Shown: piece after piece, positions 53,350 through 61,743 of the stretch | Layout: each line of letters opens with the position of its first letter | Position numbering within the stretch: the stretch's first letter is position 1 | DNA from: Spirochaetales bacterium | Lineage (GTDB): Bacteria > Spirochaetota > Spirochaetia > Treponematales > Treponemataceae | Reading direction: 5' to 3' | DNA: 64,000 nucleotides | Assembly (NCBI GenBank): GCA_029098225.1 | Contig: JAQXNX010000010.1 | Coordinates: forward strand, 248,001 to 312,000 | Translations under genes and position numbers: made by a program | The notes under the pieces: model-generated | Seen by the model: only the letters and a program-made list of their open reading frames with translations | What the model was told of the DNA's origin: nothing | Database searches by the model: none

Positions 53350-53730
53350 TCATTCCTTATACAGTTTAAGTTCCGGAAAGTAGCCCTGAATAAACTTAAA
53401 ATGATTATCGCGGGTCCATAGAGGAATATCGTATTTCATTGCAGTAAAAGCTATGAGAGCATCGGAAAGAGGAAGGTTCAAGCCTTTGGAACGGAGTGTC
53501 TGCAGAATAAAGCCGGTGCCTTCCCAGTCGTAGTCGTCGGTGAGAACCTTGTCAAAAGTTTTAAACGCTTTAAGGTAGTCATCAAGCTCTTCTTCCGAGC
53601 GGGCGCCGTGTAATATTTCGGTGCGGACAACTCCACAAAGAGCAATCGGCATGGTATCGATTTTTTTGGCAAGTTCAGATTCTCTTGAATGAAAATAATC
53701 AATCATAATGTTAGTGTCAGCTAAAATCAT
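53350..53730 (-). CDS. PIN-domain toxin, VapC type
   Basis: The 126-residue protein starts MILADTNIMIDYFHS with the first acidic residue of the PIN site, then CGVVRTEILHGA, LPLSDALIAFTAMKYDIPLWTRDNHF with the further acidic residues. It should be a Mg2+-dependent RNase. It overlaps the antitoxin by four bases and follows it, the usual order. Confidence 0.9.
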   Translation of the reverse strand: MILADTNIMIDYFHSRESELAKKIDTMPIALCGVVRTEILHGARSEEELDDYLKAFKTFDKVLTDDYDWEGTGFILQTLRSKGLNLPLSDALIAFTAMKYDIPLWTRDNHFKFIQGYFPELKLYKE

Positions 53731-54119
53731 CCAAGCCTCCTCAAATTCTTGACGGCTTCTTCATCAATGTCTAAGGGGCCAATTTCATCCATAACAAGTT
53801 TGCGGTCCAGCTTTCTTGTTGCCGGAATCGGTGGCGTAACATTCTGTCTGATTTTCTGAATAAAGGCTTTGCGTCTGGCTTCTTCTTCCAGTGTCTGTTC
53901 AATTTTTATCGGGTGTGAAGCAAGGTTCACAAATCGATCATATTCTTCCACAGTAATCATTACGCATTCAGGCACATTATTTTTTACAATAACGCGCACC
54001 CCATCTTCCTTAACTTCGTCAATTATTTTTCCGGCTTCACCCTTGTTCAGGCGGCTGATTGGAACAAATGCATGAATGAGTTTTGCCGCACTAACATTAT
54101 CATAATTTGGAATTGCCAT
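53727..54119 (-). CDS. Phd/YefM-type antitoxin with long C-terminus
   Basis: The ATG at 54119 is preferred to one at 54128 because the SD AAGGA is eight bases before it. The 130-residue protein has the Phd/YefM N-terminus (AAKLIHAFVPISRLNKGEAGKIIDEV, VIVKNNVPECVMITVEEYDRF). The C-terminal 50 residues are longer than usual and rich in charge; they probably bind and block the PIN toxin. A promoter and inverted repeat precede the gene. Confidence 0.85.
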   Translation of the reverse strand: MAIPNYDNVSAAKLIHAFVPISRLNKGEAGKIIDEVKEDGVRVIVKNNVPECVMITVEEYDRFVNLASHPIKIEQTLEEEARRKAFIQKIRQNVTPPIPATRKLDRKLVMDEIGPLDIDEEAVKNLRRLG

Positions 54120-54140
54120 AGGAGCCATCCTTCTCGATAA

Positions 54141-54186
54141 AAATATCTATATATTTAATGATAAATCAGTGGGCTTGATATGTCAA
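54141..54186 (-). promoter_or_regulatory. Promoter and operator of the toxin-antitoxin pair
   Basis: On the minus strand TTGACA (54181-54186) and TATCAT (54158-54163) are 17 bases apart. Just downstream AAATAT (54141-54146) and ATATTT (54151-54156) form an inverted repeat around the start point. Autoregulation by the antitoxin is expected for Phd-type systems but not shown. Confidence 0.6.
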
Positions 54187-54241
54187 TAAAAATGCCGGAT
54201 GCGTCGGTCGTGTCGTGCAAACCGGGCTTTGAATCAAAGTA

Positions 54242-54270
54242 TTATCAAAATGAACTTTGCATGCTAATAT
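54242..54270 (+). promoter_or_regulatory. Candidate leaderless promoter of the MBL gene
   Basis: TTATCA (54242-54247) and TAATAT (54265-54270) are 17 bases apart. The -10 box ends six bases before the ATG at 54277, with no SD between. Confidence 0.4.
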
Positions 54271-54276
54271 AAAATC

Positions 54277-54966
54277 ATGGAAAATCAAATTATCAAAATC
54301 ACTGAGGACACTTACAGAATAGAAGACGGCGGCGTAAGATTTTATGTATTCTGCGGCAAAGAAAAAGCGGCGGTTATAGACTCCGGAATGAATACGCCGA
54401 ACGCAAAGGAACTTGTTCAAAGTATCACAAGCCTGCCGCTGGTTCTCATCAACACTCATGCAGACCCCGATCATATTTCGGGCAACAGCTCTTTTGACAC
54501 AATTTACATGAGCCCTGCAGAAGAAGAAAATTACAGGGAACGTGGTGGCACAGGCAGTTTTATTCCTATCAAAGAAGGTGATGTGATTGAGCTTGGTGGC
54601 AGAAGTCTTTTTGTAATTGATATTCCTGGACACACTCCGGGAAGCATTGCTCTGCTTGATGAAAAGAACCGCATCCTTGTCAGCGGTGACAGCATTTCTA
54701 ACAGCAATATTTTTATGTTTGGAAAATTCCGCGATTTGACTTTGTATGTAAAAAGTCTTGAACATCTTAAGGCCTGGGATGGAAAATATGATGAAGTTTA
54801 CCCTATGCACGGAGACTTCCCGCAAAAGCCCGAACAGCTTGAAAAACTTCTCCAGGGTGCCCGTGAAATTCTTGAAGGCAAAGCCAGTGCGACTCCGGTT
54901 GAAATATTTGGCAACAAGGTAATGCTTTATAAGTTTTCTTATGCAGGATTTTTGTGTGAGAAGTAA
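54277..54966 (+). CDS. Metallo-beta-lactamase-fold hydrolase
   Basis: The 229-residue protein has the MBL metal site NTHADPDHISG (one His of HxHxDH replaced by Asp), the GHTPGSIALLD region, VSGDSI and the final MHGD. Such a site suits glyoxalase-II-like hydrolases. The substrate is unknown. No SD is visible and a leaderless promoter is predicted. Confidence 0.88.
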   Translation: MENQIIKITEDTYRIEDGGVRFYVFCGKEKAAVIDSGMNTPNAKELVQSITSLPLVLINTHADPDHISGNSSFDTIYMSPAEEENYRERGGTGSFIPIKEGDVIELGGRSLFVIDIPGHTPGSIALLDEKNRILVSGDSISNSNIFMFGKFRDLTLYVKSLEHLKAWDGKYDEVYPMHGDFPQKPEQLEKLLQGAREILEGKASATPVEIFGNKVMLYKFSYAGFLCEK

Positions 54967-54999
54967 AGGTTGTAAGAAAAGGTTCTCAAATAGATATTT

Positions 55000-55932
55000 A
55001 TGATTTTAAATACCGGTCAGCGCACGGACATTCCGGCTTTCTTCCCCGAGTGGCTTGCAAACAGAATCAGGGAAGGGTATGTACTTGTAAGAAATCCTTA
55101 TAATCCGAGCCTTGTCACACGCTACGAAATTAATCCCCAGGTGGTGGATGCAATTGGTTTTTGTACAAAAAATCCTGCGCCCTTTTTTCCTTACCTTGAA
55201 CTCGTAAAAGATTTTGGTCAGTTCTGGTATGTTACGATTACGCCCTATGGAAAGGATATTGAGCCCGGGGTGCCGGAGAAGTCTGAGGTTATTGAAGCGT
55301 TTAAATATTTGTCGCGCGCGGTTGGGGCCGAGGCTTGCGGCTGGCGTTACGATCCTATTTTTATTGATTCAAAATATACTGTTGATTTTCACTTGCGGGC
55401 TTTTGAAAAAATGGCGAGTGCGCTCGAAGGTTTTACAAAAATTGTTGTTATCAGCTTTATTGATTTGTATGAAAAAGTGAAGCGCAATTTTCCGACGGTG
55501 CGGGAAGTTAGCCCGAAGGATAAACTATTCCTGGGGCGAGCCATTATTAAAATTGCCGCTGACCACGGAATGCTTGTAAAGCCCTGTGGCGAAGGAGATT
55601 TTCTTGCACCATATGGTGCAGACTGCGGCGGCTGTATGACTATTCGCGACTACGAAAGGGCAATCGGTAAGAAGCTCAAGGTACCCAATTACAAACCCTC
55701 ACGAAAAGAATGTGCCTGCTATCTTTCTGCAGATATCGGAGCTTACGACACCTGCCGTCACTATTGCAAATACTGCTATGCAAACAATGACTTAGCCCAG
55801 GTTGCAAAAAATCAAAAGCTCCACGACCCGGCATCTCCCTTCCTTATTGGAGGCAGCCTGCCGGGTGATAAGCTTCATATCGCGGAACAAAAATCCTGGG
55901 TGGATAATCAGCTGGAGCTGGGGTTTGAGTAA
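55000..55932 (+). CDS. DUF1848 family protein with C-terminal cysteine cluster
   Basis: The 310-residue protein fits DUF1848: SGQRTDIPAFF-like start (TGQRTDIPAFFPEWLANRIREGYVLVRNP), then the C-terminal CRHYCKYCYAN cluster resembling a radical-SAM-like CxxxCxxC, plus CGGCMTIRDY and CACYLS upstream. It likely binds an Fe-S cluster and SAM. The reaction is unknown. The gene lies 33 bases after the MBL gene. Confidence 0.85.
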   Translation: MILNTGQRTDIPAFFPEWLANRIREGYVLVRNPYNPSLVTRYEINPQVVDAIGFCTKNPAPFFPYLELVKDFGQFWYVTITPYGKDIEPGVPEKSEVIEAFKYLSRAVGAEACGWRYDPIFIDSKYTVDFHLRAFEKMASALEGFTKIVVISFIDLYEKVKRNFPTVREVSPKDKLFLGRAIIKIAADHGMLVKPCGEGDFLAPYGADCGGCMTIRDYERAIGKKLKVPNYKPSRKECACYLSADIGAYDTCRHYCKYCYANNDLAQVAKNQKLHDPASPFLIGGSLPGDKLHIAEQKSWVDNQLELGFE

Positions 55933-55955
55933 AACAAGCCCCAGTTGACAGAGGT

Positions 55956-57092
55956 TTACAATATTTTCTTCAACGCTTCCTCGCCGCACCAGTTCCTGAT
56001 TTTTTCTTCAAGTTCTTTTATGCGGCGGTCACCGTCTTCTTTTGTGTAAAGCTTCATATTCAAAATGCCCTTTTCGTCATAGGCATTCAGAAGGTCTTTA
56101 CGCTCAAGCTCGGCTGCGCAGAAATCGACATAATCATAAATCAGCTTTTTGAGTGCGGCAAAATCTTCGCGGGCGACTTTGACATCTTCTGCACGTCCGG
56201 ACTTTAATTCACCGCAAATCTTAAAGGCATACAAATCTTTTACAAAGCCCTGACAGAATGGCTTCATTGTTTTGTCCTTGCAGATTGCAAAAATTATGTT
56301 CAAAGCCCATTCGCAATAACTGGCCGCCAGTTCAGGCTTGTTCCAGAAATAAGTTTCTGCGGAATACACAAACTCCTTGTTGAAGGGCAGGCACATGAGC
56401 TGAGAATTATTGTGCTGGGCCTTAAGCTGTGCCTCTACGCCATTTTCAAAACCTTCAAGCTTTGCAAGAATACTTTCCTTGAGCATGTTAGATTTTATGC
56501 TTGGAAGTTTTGCAATATGCTCGCGGGCTTTTTCGTATTCCTTGCAGTGAATATAAATCCAGGAAAGGGCAAAGTGAGTTTTTTCAACAAAATCTTCTTC
56601 TTTGCAGTAGCGGATAACCTGAACAGATTTTTTCAAAGCTTCGTCAAAATATTTGTCGTAAGTTTCATTCATGCCTTTTTTGTATTCGCCGAATGGATCG
56701 ATATTGCGGCTTAAGTTTGCAACACTCTGAACAAAGTTCATGTAGATTTCAAAGTTCAAGGGATTTGCCTCACATTCAGAAAGAAGATATTCGCAGGCTT
56801 CCAGAGCTCCCTTTTTCTTGTCAATCTGACTGCGCAGTTCGCGGAATTTTACATGAACCTTTGCGGCCGTCACTGCATCATAATTTCCCTGCTCAAGACC
56901 AAAAAGCGCATCAGTTGAAATATTGAGTACTTTTGCAAGCGGAACAATCTGCGCAGTATCCGGCAGGCCCGCGTCGCTTTCCCATTTGCTCACAGCCTGA
57001 GAAGTTACAAAGAGCTGGCCCGCAAGTTCTTCTTGTGTGAGCCCCAGCTGCTTTCTGTAGTATTTGATGTTTGAACCAATTGAGTTTTTCAT
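55956..57092 (-). CDS. XRE-family regulator with TPR-like C-terminus
   Basis: The ATG at 57092 follows an SD (AAGGAGA); 17 further upstream codons are rejected. The 378-residue protein has an XRE HTH (YRKQLGLTQEELAGQLFVTSQAVSKWESDAGLPDTAQIVPLAKVL) and then a long helical, TPR-like region (YEKAREHIAKLPSIK, FKICGELKSGRAEDVKVAREDF). This architecture is common in Firmicutes sensors. The target is unknown. It shares the convergent 3' border with DUF1848. Confidence 0.85.
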   Translation of the reverse strand: MKNSIGSNIKYYRKQLGLTQEELAGQLFVTSQAVSKWESDAGLPDTAQIVPLAKVLNISTDALFGLEQGNYDAVTAAKVHVKFRELRSQIDKKKGALEACEYLLSECEANPLNFEIYMNFVQSVANLSRNIDPFGEYKKGMNETYDKYFDEALKKSVQVIRYCKEEDFVEKTHFALSWIYIHCKEYEKAREHIAKLPSIKSNMLKESILAKLEGFENGVEAQLKAQHNNSQLMCLPFNKEFVYSAETYFWNKPELAASYCEWALNIIFAICKDKTMKPFCQGFVKDLYAFKICGELKSGRAEDVKVAREDFAALKKLIYDYVDFCAAELERKDLLNAYDEKGILNMKLYTKEDGDRRIKELEEKIRNWCGEEALKKIL

Positions 57093-57130
57093 TTTGTTTC
57101 TCCTTGTGTTCCGGCAAGCTTGATTTATGA

Positions 57131-57156
57131 GACCCTGAAACAAGTTCAGGGTGACA
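57131..57156 (+). repeat. Palindromic element, CAAG-loop family
   Basis: This 26-base element has the form GA-CCCTGAA-ACAAG-TTCAGGG-TGACA. Compared with the copy at 50046-50071 (reverse), the two outer stem bases change from TT/AA to CC/GG, which keeps pairing. It lies between the XRE regulator and the methyltransferase pair. Confidence 0.65.
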
Positions 57157-57342
57157 GGACAGAAAGTTGCCGGTCTTTAATTCCGCGCGGTAATTGTATA
57201 TTAGCAGATGTCAGAAGAAAATCCTAACAATTTATTTTTGGAAATGACTCAACGGAAAGTTGAAAATACAGAAGAAAATCTGTTAGTATAATATTGAGAT
57301 AAACGAAGTTTGTGATTACGCAAGGTTTGTTGGGATTAAAAA

Positions 57343-58248
57343 ATGACAGATTTTGAAAAAGTAAAAAACTACTACAGCCATTTTGATGAAAAAAACAGAC
57401 TCAGAAATGATAACAGCGGCAAGCTTGAGTTTTTAATGACTATGAGGATTCTGGAGAAATATTTGCCGCCGGTGCAGGGGGCTGATGGGACGGATGGAAG
57501 TGAGTCTTTGGTGGAGGGGTTGATTTGTGTTCGTAGTGGTGGGGCTGAATCTGCAGAAGGAGTTTCAATCCTCGACCTTGGTGGCGGGGCCGGGGTTTAT
57601 TCTTTCCCACTAGCTAAAAAAGGATACAAGGTAACTCTTGCTGATCTTTCTGAAACTTTGTTAGCGCAGGCTAATAAACAGAAGCAAGAAGATAATATTC
57701 AGAATCTGATTTCCTGCGACCAGGTGAATGCGACAGACCTGAGCTGCTACAAGAACCAGTCTTTTGATGTAGTTTTGCTTTTTGGCCCTCTTTATCATTT
57801 TACAGAAAAAATTGAACGTGAAAAATGTATCAACGAAGTTTGCCACGTTCTTAAAAAGGGCGGAAAAGTTTTTGCAAGCTTTATCCCACATCTGTCGGGA
57901 AGTATCGCCCTTGTTCAAAGATTCTGCTGGAGTCCTGATCAGGTTGATATCAATACTCTGGAAGAATGTTTTGCATCCGGCAAATTTAAAAATCTTTCTG
58001 ACAAAGGCTTTCAGGAAGGCTACTATCCGGCTTCTGAAGAAATCGAAAATCTCTTTAACGCAAATGGTTTTGAAAAAATCCTGCTGCGTTCTATCCGTGG
58101 TTTTGGTTATGAAAAAGAAGATGTGATTTTCAAATTCAAAAACAAAAATGTCTTTTCAAAAATCCTGGACTTGATTGATTCCACTGCGGAAGATAAATCA
58201 TTAATCGAAATGTGCGGACACGCATTGTATGTGGGAGTTAAAAAATGA
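57343..58248 (+). CDS. SAM-dependent methyltransferase 1
   Basis: The 301-residue protein has a class I Rossmann fold: ILDLGGGAGVYSFPLAKKGYKVTLADLSETLL (motif I and the acidic residue after strand 2), then SFDVVLLFGPLYHFTE and NEVCHVLKKGGKVFAS. A variable stretch before motif I (about residues 45-70) is rich in Gly/Ser/Asp and looks like an insertion. The substrate is unknown. It overlaps the next methyltransferase by ATGA. Confidence 0.85.
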   Translation: MTDFEKVKNYYSHFDEKNRLRNDNSGKLEFLMTMRILEKYLPPVQGADGTDGSESLVEGLICVRSGGAESAEGVSILDLGGGAGVYSFPLAKKGYKVTLADLSETLLAQANKQKQEDNIQNLISCDQVNATDLSCYKNQSFDVVLLFGPLYHFTEKIEREKCINEVCHVLKKGGKVFASFIPHLSGSIALVQRFCWSPDQVDINTLEECFASGKFKNLSDKGFQEGYYPASEEIENLFNANGFEKILLRSIRGFGYEKEDVIFKFKNKNVFSKILDLIDSTAEDKSLIEMCGHALYVGVKK

Positions 58249-59030
58249 GTACAATTAATAATCAGAAAAATGTAAAAGAACAGTACGCCAACGCTGGCAA
58301 TTTGAATACCCGCATTTCGATTCATCAAAAATATTCTACAAATAAAATGGGCTTCGGCAACTGGATATTTTCTAATTATAAAATCTCGCAGGGCATGAAG
58401 GTTCTTGAACTTGGCTGCGGAACCGGCGATATGTGGAAGGGGCAGGAGGATTTAATCAAGACTTGTGACAGACTTGTTCTATCTGATTTTTCTGAGGGTA
58501 TGCTGGAAAATGCAAAAGCAAACCTCGGAGACTGCGCCGGCCTTGAATACCGCGTGATTGATATTCAGAGCATTCCTTTTGATGATGAAACTTTTGACGT
58601 CGTGATTGCAAATATGATGCTCTATCATGTGCCGGATATTAATCGCGGACTGTCCGAAGTTCAGCGTGTTTTGAAAAAGGGTGGTGCTTTTTACTGCGCA
58701 ACTTTTGGCGAGCACGGAATTATGGAATTTCTTTGCAAGGCTTTGAATACTTATGGCGTTGAAGATAATGCCAATAAAAACTTTACACTTCAAAACGGAG
58801 AAGAAATTCTTGAACCGTTTTTTTCTGACATCCAGAGATTGAACTATGAAGATTCTCTCGCAGTGACAAGTATTGATGATCTGGTTGAATATATTTATTC
58901 GCTTTCCAGCATGACAAGATTGAGCTCTGTTCCAAAGGAAGAAATCTGCGAGGTGCTTGGGAAGTTTGTAGTGAATGGGGTTTTGAATGTTCCAAAGGAA
59001 TATGGAATGTTTTGCTGCAGGAAGGCTTAA
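58245..59030 (+). CDS. SAM-dependent methyltransferase 2
   Basis: The 261-residue protein has VLELGCGTGDMWKGQEDLIKTCDRLVLSDFSEGMLENA (motif I, acidic motif II), FDVVIANMMLYHVPDI and LKKGGAFYCATFGEHG, as in the UbiE/type-11 group. It shares a fold but little sequence with its neighbour, so the two are not recent duplicates. The four-base overlap implies translation coupling. The substrate is unknown. Confidence 0.88.
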   Translation: MSTINNQKNVKEQYANAGNLNTRISIHQKYSTNKMGFGNWIFSNYKISQGMKVLELGCGTGDMWKGQEDLIKTCDRLVLSDFSEGMLENAKANLGDCAGLEYRVIDIQSIPFDDETFDVVIANMMLYHVPDINRGLSEVQRVLKKGGAFYCATFGEHGIMEFLCKALNTYGVEDNANKNFTLQNGEEILEPFFSDIQRLNYEDSLAVTSIDDLVEYIYSLSSMTRLSSVPKEEICEVLGKFVVNGVLNVPKEYGMFCCRKA

Positions 59031-59067
59031 AGAATCAGATAATATAAAAAAATAGGGATAATAAAAA

Positions 59068-59559
59068 ATGAAAAAGCTTGAATTAAAAAATGATGATTTT
59101 CTTGGGTTTGTAAAACACCTGCGACATGCCTGCCGTGGAATTGTTGTGCATGAGGGCAAGGTTCTTTTAGGTTATGAAGAAAATAATAACAAGTATATTA
59201 TTCCCGGTGGTGGCCTTGAAGATGGCGAAACTTATGAGCAGTGTTGTGAGCGTGAACTTCTGGAAGAAACCGGAATGCAGGTTAGGGCAAAAGAAGAATA
59301 TCTGGAAATTGAAGAACTCTTTTTAGACTGGAACCATATCAATCATTATTTTGTCTGCGAGCTTATAAAAGACACCGGCAGTATAAATCTTACCAAAGCA
59401 GAAAAAGAGGCTGGCTGTACTTTTAAGTGGCTTACGATGGAAGAGGCTCTGAATATTTTTGGCCGATACGAAGAATATCATAAAACAAACATTGCTGATT
59501 TTGGCTTATATCGAAGGGAATATTTTGCATTAAAGGAATATAAAGCCCATGTCAGATAA
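59068..59559 (+). CDS. Nudix hydrolase
   Basis: The 163-residue protein has the Nudix box GGGLEDGETYEQCCERELLEETG followed by the second-half segments LDWNHINHYFVCELIKDTG and FKWLTMEEALNIFG. A nucleotide-type substrate is likely. It overlaps the adenosine-deaminase-like gene by eleven bases, suggesting a joint step in nucleoside handling. Confidence 0.88.
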   Translation: MKKLELKNDDFLGFVKHLRHACRGIVVHEGKVLLGYEENNNKYIIPGGGLEDGETYEQCCERELLEETGMQVRAKEEYLEIEELFLDWNHINHYFVCELIKDTGSINLTKAEKEAGCTFKWLTMEEALNIFGRYEEYHKTNIADFGLYRREYFALKEYKAHVR

Positions 59560-60499
59560 GTATTCAGAAGATTTTATAAAGGCACTAAAAAATCATGATA
59601 CAAATGTCCTCCTTACAATTCCAAAAAGTGATTTGCACAATCATCTTGGGCGGGGTTGCAGAAGGCAGTGGCTTTCGGAAAAACTTAATCACGAGTTTCC
59701 TCCGCCGCCTGAAAAGTTTGACGGGCTTATGGGAATGCAGAACTGGTATGTTGGCGCAATAAGAGATTATTGTCGGGCGCATGATGCTTTGAATATTCGC
59801 CGGGAAGGCTGTTTTGCCGAGGCCCAGCGTAATCATCTTGCACGCTTTGCACCGAGTTTTTCTGATACTGATATTGAAGATTTTGGCGGCGTAGAAAGCT
59901 TTGCAAAATATTGGGATAAGCTTCGTGAAAAATATTGCCCCGATGCAATTTATGAGCCGGAGCTTGCATTTGCTTCTTATGCTGATGTTGAGGCAGATGT
60001 AGAAAACGCAGAAAAGTATTTTTCAAGCGGATATTTTAAATCCATTGACGTTTGTTGCGGTGAAGGTTACAAGCCTTTTTCTGATTATATTCCCCTTTAC
60101 AAGGTTGCCGAGAAATATCACATAAAAAAACGCATGCATGTTGGAGAAAGCGGTTCTGCTGAAGATGTTGAAGCTGCAATTGAAACGCTTGGACTTGATG
60201 AAGTTCATCATGGAATAAATGCCGCTAATTCTCCGAAAGTTATGAAGATGCTTGCCGACAGACAGATTACTTTGAATGTGTGTCCTACCAGTAATATTAA
60301 GTTAGGATATGCTAACAACTACGCCGAGCATCCCATAAAAATCCTTGTAGAAAATGGAGTGCCTGTAACAATCAACACGGATGACCTTCTGGTTTTTGAC
60401 AGCCCGGTTGATCAGGAATATCTTAGATTATACGAGGCCGGAACTTTGACGGCAGAGCAGCTGGATCAGATTCGCTGTTGGGGAATTTACCGGGGGTGA
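59549..60499 (+). CDS. Adenosine-deaminase-family protein
   Basis: The 316-residue TIM-barrel protein has the metal motif SDLHNHLGRG near residue 28, the active-site RMHVGESGSAEDV (the HxGE of adenosine deaminases), NVCPTSNIKLGY and INTDDLLVFDS. All catalytic His, Glu and Asp positions are kept. Length is close to that of small bacterial ADAs. It may be an adenosine or adenine deaminase or a related nucleobase enzyme. It overlaps the Nudix gene. Confidence 0.87.
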   Translation: MSDKYSEDFIKALKNHDTNVLLTIPKSDLHNHLGRGCRRQWLSEKLNHEFPPPPEKFDGLMGMQNWYVGAIRDYCRAHDALNIRREGCFAEAQRNHLARFAPSFSDTDIEDFGGVESFAKYWDKLREKYCPDAIYEPELAFASYADVEADVENAEKYFSSGYFKSIDVCCGEGYKPFSDYIPLYKVAEKYHIKKRMHVGESGSAEDVEAAIETLGLDEVHHGINAANSPKVMKMLADRQITLNVCPTSNIKLGYANNYAEHPIKILVENGVPVTINTDDLLVFDSPVDQEYLRLYEAGTLTAEQLDQIRCWGIYRG

Positions 60500-60685
60500 G
60501 TAAGCCCGCTGGCGGGCGGTGATGGATAGCAAACCGTTAAGAAAATTGCGAATGCAATTTTTAGGTTTACTTTTTTTCCGTGGGGGAGTTGCGGGGGTGT
60601 CCCCCGCAGAGAGGGTAGCGGAAGCCACCGCAGGCGAAGCCGAGGAGGCTGGAGCGCAGGGGGAGACTTCCCCCTCCTTAAATCA
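60500..60685. repeat. GC-rich repeat element, copy 2
   Basis: The element holds GCCCGCTGGCGGGC (60505-60518), a hairpin AAAATTGC-GAAT-GCAATTTT within ACCGTTAAG...TTTTTAGG, a CCCCCGCAGAGAGGG piece and the block 60659-60681, which is the exact reverse complement of 53194-53216. The parts thus match copy 1 in mixed order and orientation. No gene is seen in the 258-base gap apart from this. Confidence 0.6.
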
Positions 60686-60758
60686 GACAAAACTTCGCAA
60701 GAAATGACAGGAAATATTTGGCGGGCGGATTTATACTTCTAATCGAAAGGACGGAAAA

Positions 60759-61652
60759 ATGGAGTGGATTAAGGTTATCAATGACGCGATTGAATTTATG
60801 GAAAAAAATCTAACGGAAGAGATTGGGCTTGTAGAGGTGGCTCGGAGTGTCAACATTTCGGCTTTTCATTTTCATCATGCTTTTACGATTATGACTGGGA
60901 TTACGCCGGCGGAGTATATTCGAAACAGGCGCCTTACTCTGGCCGGGCTTGAGCTTGCGGATGGCAGCAGCAAAATAATCGACCTTGCATTGAAATATGG
61001 ATACGAAACGCCCGAGAGCTTTACCAAGGCTTTTTCCCGCTTCCACGGATTTTCTCCCATGCAGGTGCGTAAGGGTAGCCCGCTCAAATCTATGAACCGT
61101 TACACTGTCCGAATCACGATTGATGGAGGAACGATTATGGAGTACAAAATCGAAAAATGGGATGCAGTGGATTTGTTAGTTCACGCTAAGGATTTTCATG
61201 CCGAGACCAGCGACCAGGAGATTCCGGCTTTCTGGGACGAGTATTTTTCTAATGAGGCCACTAAGAAGATTCCGGGTTATCTTGGAGTTTGTGCGCAGGG
61301 TAGCGGGCCTGGCGGGCTTGCGGATAAGAGCGATGTTTTCAAATATGGAATCGGCTGCCGTGCAAGTGAGATCGAAGGGCTGGTGGCCGCAGATTGTTCT
61401 GTGAATGCAGGCAAGCTTCCCGAGGGTTTTGAGATTATTCACATTCCGGCTTATACCTGGGCGGTTTTCAAATGTGTTGGTCCTGCGGGCGAGGCTATAA
61501 GCGAAGGCTGGGATAAGATTTACAAGGAGTGGCTTCCTTCTGCCGACTACGAGCGCATCCTCGACTACGATATTGAAAATTATCTTCCTGGCGATTCGTC
61601 TGCTGCAGATTACGTCTGCGAGATTTGTCTTCCGGTGAAGAAGAAGGGGTAG
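60759..61652 (+). CDS. AraC regulator with GyrI-like effector domain
   Basis: The 297-residue protein has an N-terminal AraC double HTH (NLTEEIGLVEVARSVNISAFHFHHAF, IIDLALKYGYETPESFTKAFSRFHGFSP) and, from about residue 125, a GyrI/SoxS-like effector-binding domain (YTVRITIDGGTIMEYKIEKWDAV, IIHIPAYTWAVFKCVGP). This is the Rob/BmrR-like design that senses small hydrophobic molecules. The target genes are not known. An SD (AAAGGA) precedes the ATG. Confidence 0.9.
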   Translation: MEWIKVINDAIEFMEKNLTEEIGLVEVARSVNISAFHFHHAFTIMTGITPAEYIRNRRLTLAGLELADGSSKIIDLALKYGYETPESFTKAFSRFHGFSPMQVRKGSPLKSMNRYTVRITIDGGTIMEYKIEKWDAVDLLVHAKDFHAETSDQEIPAFWDEYFSNEATKKIPGYLGVCAQGSGPGGLADKSDVFKYGIGCRASEIEGLVAADCSVNAGKLPEGFEIIHIPAYTWAVFKCVGPAGEAISEGWDKIYKEWLPSADYERILDYDIENYLPGDSSAADYVCEICLPVKKKG

Positions 61653-61743
61653 GGGGAGTTGACTGGGGATGTCTGGGGTAGCCTGAGAATGGCCGTGCAT
61701 ATCTGGGGTGCTCGGACATCCCCCGGTAATTCATCGATGGCTT

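Noticed and set aside
57287-57292. TATAAT before methyltransferase 1 as a promoter
   Set aside because: The -10 box is good but no -35 at 16-18 bases was found, so it is not listed.
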